Source of the DNA: Haemonchus contortus
Taxonomy: Eukaryota; Nematoda; Chromadorea; Rhabditida; Trichostrongylidae
Assembly: GCA_000469685.2 (NCBI GenBank)
Contig: LS997566.1
Coordinates: 13,477,618-13,541,617 of the forward strand
Length of the DNA stretch: 64,000 nt
Direction of reading: 5' to 3'
The notes under the pieces were generated by a model. The model was not told the DNA's origin. It made no database searches and saw only the letters and a list, made by a program, of their open reading frames with translations. The position numbers and the translations under genes are program-made. Below, one piece after another: positions 47,101 to 59,100 of this stretch. How positions within the stretch are numbered: the stretch's first letter is position 1; each line of letters begins with the position of its first letter.

Positions 47101-50100
47101 ATTACACTATAGAGACCCCGCTTTTGAACAAAACCTCAAGTTAAAACAAATATATAGTTAGCATTAACTCCTTACAGAACATACTACTCCTATACGACAT
47201 TATTCGTTAACAACACAGGCCACGCTTAATGTTTACCCTAATGGCTCCTTATGCCCTCTTATGTAGTATTCCTGAGTTATGAGCGAAATTTAGAATTTCG
47301 GCCGAATTTGAATCTATAGATTTCATTTTTGGAATGGTACTCTATGTTCGTTACACTACCTACATACATTCCGCTCGTGATCCATTCGCTACTTAGTAAA
47401 TAGCTTTCCACTCAAACTAATCAGAATTTTTTCATGTATATTGAACTATGTATATGTAAAGCTTGGTAGTTTAAAATTGGATGAAGAGAGTGGTGCTCTG
47501 ACACAAGCACAGGTTCAAGTTCCGTCCTACGATAAACTTCTGCGAGTGGCGATGAAAAGCGCCAGACAAAAAAAGAAACCTCAAATAAGTCAAATGATCC
47601 CTTCGGAACTGCGCTTTCCAAAAAGGATATATTAGTCTACGTAGTTTAGGCAGTGCAAGGAAGAGAAAGCCAAAATGAATGTTCCAAGCTTCTGCTTCAA
47701 GCTACATCAAGCTCACAATGAGAAATCTCACGAGCTCCCACGATCTACTATGCAACTCCCATTCTAGAAAACCCTGCCTTTTGTGGACCGCTGAATTCGC
47801 TCAACTAGGTTTTCTAAGCAAATATGATGTACGGTAGATACGGAGCAACCAAACAAACGCGTCGAGTAAACCCGTCGGTCTTTTCGTCCCTTCTGCATAA
47901 CTTTAGCTGGTTTCAAGGCAGGCTTGGAGCTTCAATGAGTTTGAGTAGCACACACCATCATTTTGAGGAAAGTGTTAGGGAAGATGGGTTAGTGGATAGG
48001 GGAGTGTAATGAAGAACGCTAAAAGAGGTCATTCAATGGTTAAGTTCGTGCAGTATGACTCACTCGCTATCACGACTATCAGATTCAGGAACGAGCTGAC
48101 CATCCTCCAAAACGATTTCTACATGAGGACTGTCCTCTTCAACGACACCACTCTGAAAAAGGAGAAACATCTTTTGGACGTCTACGTGAATACCACTGAA
48201 GGCACAAAAAGTTCAAAAACACACCACCAAATCCGCAATTAGCTTGTCTTGACCCACATCTTCTTCTGCCAGCCACAGAGCCGAAAACGCTGGCAAAAAG
48301 AAGTTTATGCCGCGATGTCTGAAAAAATTCTAAGCTTTTCCGGAGAACTCATAAAATAAAATAAGAAAAAAAACGTCTGAAACTACAACTGGATCGCCGA
48401 GAGGTTCTGCAATACCGTTGAGACTCCTCTAATGGATGCATGTAGGATTCTCAAGAGTCTCTAGTTGTAGAGGCGGTTGAACATCAGCTTGTCTTGTAAT
48501 TTTAGTGAGCTCCTCTTTCAGCTTCATATTTGTTTTGATTGAACTGGTGTCGTTGCGAGAAAAGAATATGTTGCGTTTCATTAGGCTTCACCAATTCGAA
48601 CTGGAGATCGACCGTACGGCGGAGAAGACCAAAGCTGCCTTCAATGCACACTCTTCTACCGATCCAACGGCGAAGAAATGGCGCAGTGCTCCAGAGATAG
48701 CGAACCGAGTCGTGAAAGCCAAAGACATCCTCTTTCGGTGCGCCCCAAGGTTGAAGTTAGTCATATTAGAGACTTGAAACAAACACATAGATGAAGCGGC
48801 AGCACTATCACTCTCAAACTATGTAAAATGAGTGATATCTCGATGGATAGCGCATGCTTTGACCGACCACACTATGCTCCGCGTCATTGAAGGCTTCGAT
48901 TTGCGGTCAAAAGCAGAACATCCTCAAGTCAGTCATAATCAAAGTGGCACTATCATGAAGACAACCAGCGACACGCCTACTGACCGTCTTGCGGCTAATG
49001 TCAACCTGATTCTGATTTCTTTTATAACGAGTTTTTCTCTTGAATTTTCTCTGATTAACACGGCATTCTGCGTGGTGAACTAAGCAGCTATGGGTAAGCA
49101 GTTGTTGCCGAAGTTCACGTGAAACCGAAAAACCATGAGAGGGAGGCATCTAAAACGATTCGTTCTTGAATAACTCAGGAATCATGCAGGGGACCACATC
49201 GCCGTGTCCATCCGCTCCAATCTGAGAAACCTCCTTGGGTAACATTATCTCTCTAACATTACCCCATCGGTCTATTATATAATATTTCCTTTTTTTGCGC
49301 TGTCAAGCTACATATGAATGCGAAAAATGAATGTTCGAGGCTTTCGCAAAGACGATCTTTCCAAGCTCTTCGGCTGCCGGCATTATATTAGGTTGTCGGA
49401 GGCCTTTGCACATTTTGCATTTTTTTTCAAATTTATTATTTTTTCTTCACACAACTATCAATTAACAAATATATGCACCGTCAATATCGGCAAAGTATTG
49501 CCATTTATCGAGCAACTCGCGGACCCCGCTTGCATTGAGGTGCTATGTTGTCTCCTATGTTTCCGAGCTAGAGCTGGTTCACATCATTGAACTTCTTATT
49601 TTTTAAATGATTTGATAGCGAAAGAAGCAGGTGATAATCCGCTGGAGCCAGGAGTGGTGAATACAGTGGGTGGGTCAAAACATTAAATCCCAAGCTCTGT
49701 AGCTTCTTCTAGACTTTCTTCACAATGCGTGAGTGAGCACTGTCGCAAACAAAGTGGACTTTCCGCTGTTTCACTCGTAGAGCTGCATCAACCCGATTCA
49801 TCAGAATATAGTGGGCTTTAGTGCTTTCCTTGGAGTTTGTTAGCTGCGAGTTCCACTTAACACCCCTTCCGAATGGCTCCAAAGGCTAAGCATTGCCTAC
49901 GTAGGTTGGAGTTCTGGTTTGGGGGTCGGGAGGTGGTGAGCACTCAGCTCCAACTTATCCATACTCTGTATCTTCATGTCTTTCCGAGGCGATGGAAATG
50001 GGCAGCTACTGGGTCGTGATGACTATTGAGCTCCTGTTCCAGCTGGCGGGAACTACACTTGGAATCCTCTTCAACCACATTCATATGGTTGTTGGAGCTG

Positions 50101-53100
50101 AGCTGGTCCCGCAGATCGTGGTTTTTCGGTCTAGTCAAAGTGGCCATCTTTGAACGTGTGGTAACAACTTCTTGTTGAGCTGTAAGAGGCAATGGACGGT
50201 CCCATCGCATTACTTATGTCCCTTGTCGAACGATTTGGATTGACGCTTTTTCCAAATTTTTGAAGCAGAAGCAGAGAAATTTGCTTCGCGTCGTGAGCGA
50301 TTCTTCCAGCTACAACCGTTGCGAAATGCTAAGCTAGATATGGTGTTGAGAGCGCAGTGACCTGCACTTACACATACTCCGCAATAAAAGTTCTAAAGCA
50401 TTCCCCAAAGCTTTCACAACATGGAATCAAAATGTGCAAAGATTTTCCCCAAAACCTAATATTTTTAGGAGGTGGGCAACTGTTTGCTTTGTGTTTGGTA
50501 GCATATCACTCGTATTATTTGCTGACTGGCTATTTCATCGAAGGAATAGTAACTCCGATAAGGCAGAAATATGGTCAGAATTCAAGTTGCAATGGTGTTT
50601 CAAACTTACAAAAAAGACAGCGACTGTGATTCATTGCAGCTCCACATTACTGGTGTCAGTATTGTAACATTGTTGAGAACTTAAGAAAATCCTCAGTAGT
50701 AGAAGCAGCTAGCTGTATCTAACCTCGCGGAGTACTGTCGCTTTGTATACCGACAGAATTATACGGCCAAATAAAACATGCGTGCAACTGTAGATGGTGC
50801 CGTTCAATTTTGACCTTTGAATTTTACGATGGTGAATTCCTAGTGTTCTCAGCGTATGAGGTCAGAAAAGGAGTTTGTCAAAAAAAATAGCCACAAATGC
50901 ATGTGGTAAGACCAAGACTTCTTAAATCACCATTGTGCAACTTCTTCCAATTCCACAAAAAGTATCGCATCGAACACAGAAGATGTTGAGGAGGAGATAG
51001 CTCTTGTCAAGACAGGTGACTATCGTAAACTGGGAGAATCAAGTCTGCGGGATGAAATCGCTGCATTAGCGAGTTCATAGAAAATTTCATTGTCGACAAC
51101 ACTGTTGAGAATTACAGCTAGCATATCCACCATTTCATATGCACGGACGGCTGAGTTTAAGTCTTCGAAAGCCTTCCCTCTTTATCAACTCTAGAGCTGG
51201 TGTTTTCGCATGCGTGAAATCGCGAAAGCTGAAGCTAAAGCTTGTGGAGCTATGCAGAGATACAGTTAAGAAAGAGAAGCGAAAAGAGCAGCAGTTCTAC
51301 GCAGTAAGTTTTTTGGAGCAGTCTAGGAATCCTAACGAGTAATGGAGATCCCTATTCCGGTTTTTTTTTTTCGAACTTTCCATCTTTTTATATATAAAGC
51401 GCTAAAGCGCTAGCCTTGTATGTAGGCATGTCGGTTTGTGGTTCTGTCCGCAAAAAGTCACGTAGGCGCGATGAGGGTTGTGAAATGTCCCGTTGGCGAA
51501 TGTTAACATAGTTGAGGAACATCTCATGAAATAGGGAGCCGATTGATAGTGTTTATATTGATCTCCCTAACCAATGCGAATCACCTTGTGATGTGTTGCA
51601 CGCGTTACCACGAGCAGCCCAACTGGTAGATCTATGGATGGATAAGTCTTTGGAGTGATTCAATTCTTCCATACAAAATCCAACAAGCGAGTTAGTCGGG
51701 GAAAAATTGAACATTCGCAGGGAGTGTATGGCTAGGCCCTCTACCTTGAAGCTCCTGGCAAGAAAGTAGGTGGAGGTAACAAAATTGACGCGGTCCAATT
51801 CCCGTAGTGGGCCCCCACTTACTTACGCCCACATAGGTGCACTTTGCATTACATTACACGTTTATACGACGCACTCCTCATGTGATACGCCCACGCCTTT
51901 GTCATGTGCCATAAGGTCATGCCCAAACACACGCTCCTATAGCTCTTCGTCGGCGTCAAGCCATTCCTTCAATATTTCCGATAGTTGTCTGCTCGTCGTC
52001 CCTCGTCTCCATCCATTTTCATCAAAGAAACAGAAAAGGCTGATCGTTGGTCGCGCGTAAGATTCGAGCTCAGCGCACACAGGTTCACCAAGCTCCTTCT
52101 AGGTTCTGTGGTCACAAGCAAACCAACTGCGCTTAAGCCATCGATCAACCTTCACGTCCGCAGTTATTCCTCGGCAACTGGATGAAACTAAGAATGAGAT
52201 GAACGGCGGCGTCGATCAACTCCGAACATTTTGCAGCGTAGAAAAAACATGTGATTCACTTCGCTATAAGTGCTCTTCCCTGTTAGGGGTGGTTTTCAGA
52301 CGATTTGTTCAGTTGAAAAAGCGCAGCGTCAAGCACGATCGTGAGGATTTGAGCCTCACGTAACTGCGTCCCTCTCGCATCTCTTCTTGATTAGGTCCCC
52401 TTCAAGTGTGGCCAATGTTTCAAATACAACAGTCAGAATACTCTCAAGTTCGACAGGAGCAGATGAGAAGAATGGAATAGTAATCCAGAACTCAACCATC
52501 AACAAAATAGTATACGATTCTCCCTCCATCCGAAAGTTCATGTGCGACAGCTTCAATACTATTACAATACTTCGTCTAACAATGAGATATGCTTAACTTA
52601 TGACTTCTTAAACACTTGCCAGCCCCTTCATAAATCATACGACTTCGCGTCTTTGATGGAAAATAAATTGCATGGTCAAACAACAGCAACAAATTATTCC
52701 AAATGTACAACTCAAAAACTCTGCCTTTATTAATTCCCATTGTCATCCGTATGCCACGTTCTAATCCTGGACATTTAAAGATAAGCTCACGTGCATTCGC
52801 TCGTTTGCAGCAGAGAAATCGGTCTTATCACTAACCTTTCCACTTTGTATAGGTGAGATGCAGTGATCAGCGAAATAGCCATTCTTTTACGCTGCAGCGT
52901 CAGCACTTTCTTCCACCTATCCTCTTTTTCGAAGCGACTTGTCACCTACCAATGGCAAAATATTGAACCGACATTTTTTTTCAGCAATTCATTGTACAGG
53001 GCCAGTTTCGTGTATGGGAGTAACGTCAGTCAACAGAGCTTCGTGCTAATCGATCATCGCCCACATTGAGTTAGTTGCAGCACACAGAAGGTAACTGTAT

Positions 53101-56100
53101 GCCTGTTTTCAAACCCAAGAATAAGAACTGCAGAACGTTCCAGCTTGATGTGTCGTTTCGGTGAAAGAAATATGTCTTCTTCTCTGTCCCAGTTTATTCC
53201 GCTTACGAGTTGATGTCATATTTCACATGCAGAACGAGACATATACGTGACGTACACAAGCTGACACAGTCCATCAATATAATGCCTACCTTGGTATTCC
53301 GTACAATGGCACCATACGGAAGCACGCGACCACGGCGCGTTTTCGCTGCGTGGAGACCATTTTTTTCCAGGCCTGTGAAAGCAGCTGCTGCGGATGCTCC
53401 GTCTAAAACACATGGCAGCATCAACATCAATCACACAAAACCCAAACTTATGTGCCTCTGGCGTCACATTCTATCGCGCTTGTCTGGTTGTAGGAGCTAG
53501 TTCAAATTGTGTGCTATGCAGATAAGCAGCAATGAACCCTAAGCTGATCGGAAATACGATGAGTAGGAAGTGAACGCACCCCAGTCCCTACCAAACCCTA
53601 TCACAAAAGGAGATATAATAGGGACCAACGATTGTGTCGCACCTTCTATTGAATTCAACAAAGATTTACTCCTGTCGTTCAATTACGCGATCAACTAGAA
53701 TTTACTGTAGCGCAATGCGCAATACGGTGAACCGAGGAAAGGTTCTGCATGCTGACCATGTTTCGAAAGCCGTCAGAGCTCTGTAAAGATTCACTGCAAG
53801 AAATGGCCACAAGACAATGATCATGGTCACACTAGAAATTTCCGGTGAACTATTGTCAGCCACAGAAACGTATTGGAGCTTAATACTCAGGATTATCACT
53901 AGATGTTAAATACCCAGCTACAGCTGAATGCAAAATAAGATGCATATCCTGAATATCATATAGTACAGGGGCGCCAAAAAGACATGAGTCAGCTACTGGT
54001 GTGTTGCGGTACAATTAACTGAAGCATCTTCAATCCTCCCTATTGCAAAAACTTTCCTATGACAAATTCCTGTTGACTTTAAAATGAAGCTAGCTGAAGG
54101 AAGGCCTTGTCTAGTTTTTTCCACTGAATAAAGAATTGAACCCGTACAGTTATCTGATAGTGAGGGGGAGTGTTGATTCGTGTTCGGAAAATTTCTCACC
54201 TGACCTCATGGCTCAAGAGAAAACACAGCAACAACAGTTAGTAGCGATATGAACTCAGAGTATTAGTGCGTGGATTTGTCAAATATGATTGAATTGATTT
54301 GAGTATAAAAACAATTAGTTGAGCAGAGACAGGGACGGACTAGCCTGACGCAAACTGAAAACGGTGTGCCATCAAGAGGCGCTATATTATTCGTGCCACT
54401 CTATGAAGTCGCCTGGCTTGCATCGTTGTTCCCATTACAAGGGGAAAACGAAAAAAACAGTCAAAAGTACAACACATAGCTGGCTCGCTTTCACTGTAGA
54501 TAGGATGTACGTGAGTAGAGCACTGATGAAACAAACCAAACGCACGTGTCTCGGAACTTTGTTTTTTACATATTATGGCTAGCTAAAGCAGATGGTTAGT
54601 TACTAAATACTGACCCAAGTGAAGTTAGCCGTTATTGAAGTTCAGGGATCCACGCACAACGAAGGGATTAGAAATCTAAAGTTAGTTGCGAGATGAGGAA
54701 GCAGTTGTTCGCCGAACAAGTTTTAAGACTGACTGTTGAAATATTTTGCAATAAAAACAATTTCGGTGGCAATGAGGTTTTCGAACCAACGAATTGTTTT
54801 GTGCTGAGCAATCCTTCTAACACCAAAGATCTTTAATGATAATCGTGGATGATGCGAATAAAGTTTTTTAATCATTCTCCCCAAAAACCTACTTACCAAG
54901 AAATGAGAATTTATTGTCGTGGAACTACAAATGAAGATCCAGGTATATCAATGGAGTTTGAGATGCTGTCTACGATTATGGAAATAGTAATTGCACAATG
55001 ATTCCCTCAAAAACGTTATGAGCGCTCGAAACTTGCCCGAAGATAGTGTTTATTGGGAATGCGCAGTCGGATCTTTGATACAACGTGGCGTCCCTTTAAG
55101 GCGTAGCATGTGGGTTTGCAATCCGACAACGTCGAGATTTTCTCGCGCAGCGCTCTTTCGTTACAATGAATGCTTATGAAACACTTTCTGACATCTGTTC
55201 AAGTAGGCCCATTTTCACGCTTGTCGTACCCATTCAACACTGAATGGTTCTGCAAGTTATTTGTAAGGCTCTTTATTGAAAGATCGAGACGCATCTACAG
55301 AAATCTCGAATGGAAGCCTGAGAGTAACTCAACAGCGACGAAACAACCTAAAAAATGGTTGCAAATGTTGTTCACAAATTTTATCCTAAAGTCATGCACC
55401 TCTCTACAACCGTAGAAATGTTGTAGAAGACCGCTCAACGGTCGTATGCTAACTCTCATGAGCTTGACTAGTGATGAACTACATTGCCTACAAATTCACA
55501 CTGTTGGTCACTAGCTGCTTTCATACTCCGCCGGCCGGTGTGCCAGCCGAGCTAGTGCTAGGAGGGGGGAGGGAGGCAGACAGTTAGGCAAACAGTCCGC
55601 GCCCCTTCGAAGGGCTGAAAACAAACACCCTTCGAAGGGGCGTGGACTGTTTGCCTAACTGTCTGCCTCCCTCCCCCCTCCTAGCACTAGCTCGGCTGGC
55701 ACGCCGGCCGGCGGAGTATGAAAGCAGCCACTGATGTGCGACGCTCGACTATAAAAGCCTCATTCTACGGTGTGCATGTTAATTGTCGTCTTGTGCTCAA
55801 TAAAGCACTTGGTCTCGGAGCTGTAACATTGGCGATCAGGATGCCGAATAATCACGACATGCTAAGCGATGTTCAAGCTACATCGAAGGATATACCACCG
55901 TGGGTTGCTCAGTTTCTTGCTGTTTTTCAACAACAGAACCAACAGGTCCAACAGCAGAACCAAGCACTCCAACAGCTGATGCAACAACTGCTGGCTGTGC
56001 TTGCGGAGCAGAAAGTGGGACCGGAGCAATCACCCACGAAGTAGCAGTCTCCTAATGCGTACGACTACCTTATGCGGGACCTGCCGTATTTCAACTACGA

Positions 56101-59100
56101 CGAGAACGATGATTCCACGTTTGATGCATGGTACAAGCGCTATGGACCAGTAATCGGCGACAGAGGATCTTCACCTCCCGATGACCGTAAGCGAAACCTT
56201 ATCATTGATAAGCTGGATAAGGCAACATACAAGACGTATTCGGAACACGTCTTACCCTTGAAGCCGCGAAACATCGATTTATCCGCTGCTGTCGAGATAC
56301 TAGCGAAACTACTTGGACCGAAGAAAACTTTGATCCGTCCACGATTCGAATTCCTGTAATCTTCTTGCCCTCCAATGTCCGGAACACACATACCATACCG
56401 CAACTTTGGGAACACAATAAAGAAAATGTTCGAGGAGGCCTGCATGAAGGATGTGGACAGCTGATCAAAGAAGCAGTGGAGCGATCAGATGCGTCCTCGA
56501 ATACATGAAGAATCACAAGATACACCACTGGATACTATTGGTTCACCGCTGTATTGTGCACGCCGAATCAAACCGCCACGCCTGTTTCCGATGAAAGCTC
56601 CCCCGTATTGTGAAACGACACTCCGCTCGCAACTGCTTCATCACCTAACCAGCCCACGACCGCGAACGACGACCGCGACGCATTCGCCAACCGCCGAGCC
56701 GACTTCAAGTCAATTCGAGCCTCAAGTCCTACACGTAGAAAGAAGGGCATTTGTGATGAGATGAATATTGTCGCTATTTTTCTGTTTTTCACTCCTACCA
56801 CCTCCTTATGGGAGAGGTGTTGTAGAGACCGCTCGACGGTCGTATGCTAACTCTCATGGGCTTGACTTTTAGTAGACTACACTGTCTATACATTCGCATT
56901 GTTAGGCACTGATGTGCGACACTAAACTATAAAAGCTTCATTCTACGGTGTGCATGTTAATTGTCGTCTTGTGCTCAATGAAGCACTTCGTACGATTCTG
57001 TCCGAAATAGGCACGACAAACCTAAATGATAGCAGAAGTAACTGTAGTAACATTACTTGAAAAAATGTTTGAAAGTGTTTTAAGGCTTCTAAAGTTTGGA
57101 ACAAAGGATCATTGTGCGAAAATTTCGACGTGGTGAGTAAACCCACACCTCCCGCATGTAGAGTGAGAAGCCACGTTGATGCATGTTATCGAAGCTTCGA
57201 CTGCGCATTTTCGATAAACACGAAATGTAAGCAAGTTTTAAGCGCTCATAACTTTTTAGAAGAGCCATTCTGCAATTTTCATACCCACATTTGTTTACAA
57301 CATTCCGAACTGCAACGATAAATCCGGAACTCCATCTGAAGTCCGTATTAATCAAACTACCCTTCCCCAATTGGAGAAATTCGACTCCAGTTCATTTCGT
57401 ATAGCCCGTGTGGCGTATGACGAGTTCGATGAACGTTTTAAAGCTAGGTATCCATATAAATAGAGCGACGCAATCGTTGTGCAACATAAGTGGGATCTAC
57501 AACGCCATTACAGGTTGCTAACATAAATGTTCCCTGGACCCGCATAAGTTCGCAAATTGCGCGTTCGCGAAGGAAGGCGACGACCTACACCGTGGTCACA
57601 CAGGGCCAACATTTAGGGCACATTCTACTAGAACATGAAAGAACACTGGGAAACATCAACGGAGACAAACATTGAAAATTATACATAGAAAGCCCACCGC
57701 GCAGTCACACCCTCAGAGATCTCATAACATCACCATCACCTTTACATTTGCTTGACCCCTTTCCACTGTCCCTACCTCGGTTCGTTAGCCGCGCGGTAGG
57801 CTCCGGCGAAGTGTTCAAAGGATGCCTATTTGCCCAGCTCCCCTTTATCGGAGAGCAAAAACAAACAGAAAACATAAACATAGGACAACATAAACAACAA
57901 CCTTTGCTCTTAGCTTGCGTCGATCCTTCACACGCATGATCTGAACAAAACCGAAAATGACGAACAACGCAGACAAAAACAACATGTAAAACTATCAGAC
58001 ATAAACACAACACAGAAACAGAAAACAAAAGCCAACCAAACACACTCAAGCGTTCTATGTGTAGCGGTGATCTCTTGGCTTTTCGTGCTCTAATTCCGGC
58101 TCTAATAACGCTATTCACTACTAGTCTTCTACAAGGAGAACATAAGTGCTCACATCAAAATGCACTATGCAATTAAGTGTTTTTAGCGACTGAAAAGCTA
58201 AGCGAAAATACTAGGTCTTCTTAGGTGGGGTACTAAATAGGAAAGCACACGAGAAGTGTGAGATGGCATAGGAAATGTGGAAGTACTCACCGTGTGCAGG
58301 ATAGCGGACACTTGACCCATATTGAAAATCTTCTCAATAACGGCATCTTGTGACATTTCGCTTTTTCCTCTCATCTGGCTCTTGCCGATTTTCCTGTACA
58401 GCGAAAGTTGCCAGGCATTTTTGTCGGTTGGATCGGTCTGAAATTGCTGGTGGAAATGAGAAATTTGATCTTGTGTGAAGAGAAGTTACCAGTTGGGCTA
58501 CGCACGCCAATGCGTGCACCACATGCCCACACTTACACCTACGATTGAAAGTGTCAATCGGTTGCTCTTCTTCTTGAAACTTATGAACCATTAAAGGTTT
58601 AACTGATAGGCAACCAAAGAATTGAATAGTATTCACTAATGTTCTCAAGTGTTAATCACACCATTATAAGATTTCGTTATCACTGCACCTTTTTTCCTAC
58701 ACGGGTACATCATTAGTTGAGAATCCCAAATTATTGGCGGTCGGATGAGCTTTGTCGTAAACGATATCAAAACAAAGTAACCTTGATTTTCAACCGACTT
58801 ACAAACCTTGCTGGGTAGCGGTCGTAATCTATATAATAGCCGTAATCATAAATACATCTTAAATACCACAGGAGTTAAATTCAGTCGGTAAGTGCTCTTA
58901 TCAGTCGTTATCAGCTGTTATCAGTTCCTATCGCCGGTCGTCTACGATCCCCCCATACTCCACATCACATGCTGAACTGTCAAGGCTTCACTATTAATGC
59001 CATTATTATAGTGGCTCTACGCTTTCCAGGATTTGCATTAGCCCTTCACAGTTTTATCAGCTCCTGCCTATCATCAATCGTTCTCGATCCGGTCACCTGC

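Larger units (their letters stand above)
55419..56995 (+). mobile_element. LTR retrotransposon remnant, Ty3/gypsy-like
   Basis: Two similar LTRs start TGTTGTAGA at 55,419 and 56,818. Both contain CGGTCGTATGCTAACTCTCA, a TATAAAAG box, TCTACGGTGTGCATGTTAAT and GTGCTCAAT(A/G)AAGCACTT, where AATAAA in the left copy would serve as polyadenylation signal. The purine-rich GGGAGAGG before the right LTR fits a polypurine tract. Between them lies only a broken gag; no protease, reverse transcriptase or integrase. LTR 3' limits are approximate. It sits in the receptor intron between 53372 and 58291. Confidence 0.75.

Noticed and set aside
47042..47121. Possible tRNA gene
   Set aside because: Box A and box B-like motifs are present, but the acceptor stem does not pair convincingly and a related sequence at 35.1 kb indicates a SINE family.
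48505..48777. 90-codon plus-strand frame with charged residues
   Set aside because: Lies in a receptor intron, has no recognisable domain and lacks splice or promoter context.
53210..53500. 96-codon plus-strand frame containing [15 protein letters not shown]
   Set aside because: It is the antisense shadow of the receptor exon at 53290-53372, which reads [17 protein letters not shown] on the minus strand.
57705..58118. 137-codon minus-strand frame with hydrophobic and Cys-rich stretches
   Set aside because: No start or splice context, no recognisable domain, and it lies wholly in a receptor intron next to an LTR element.
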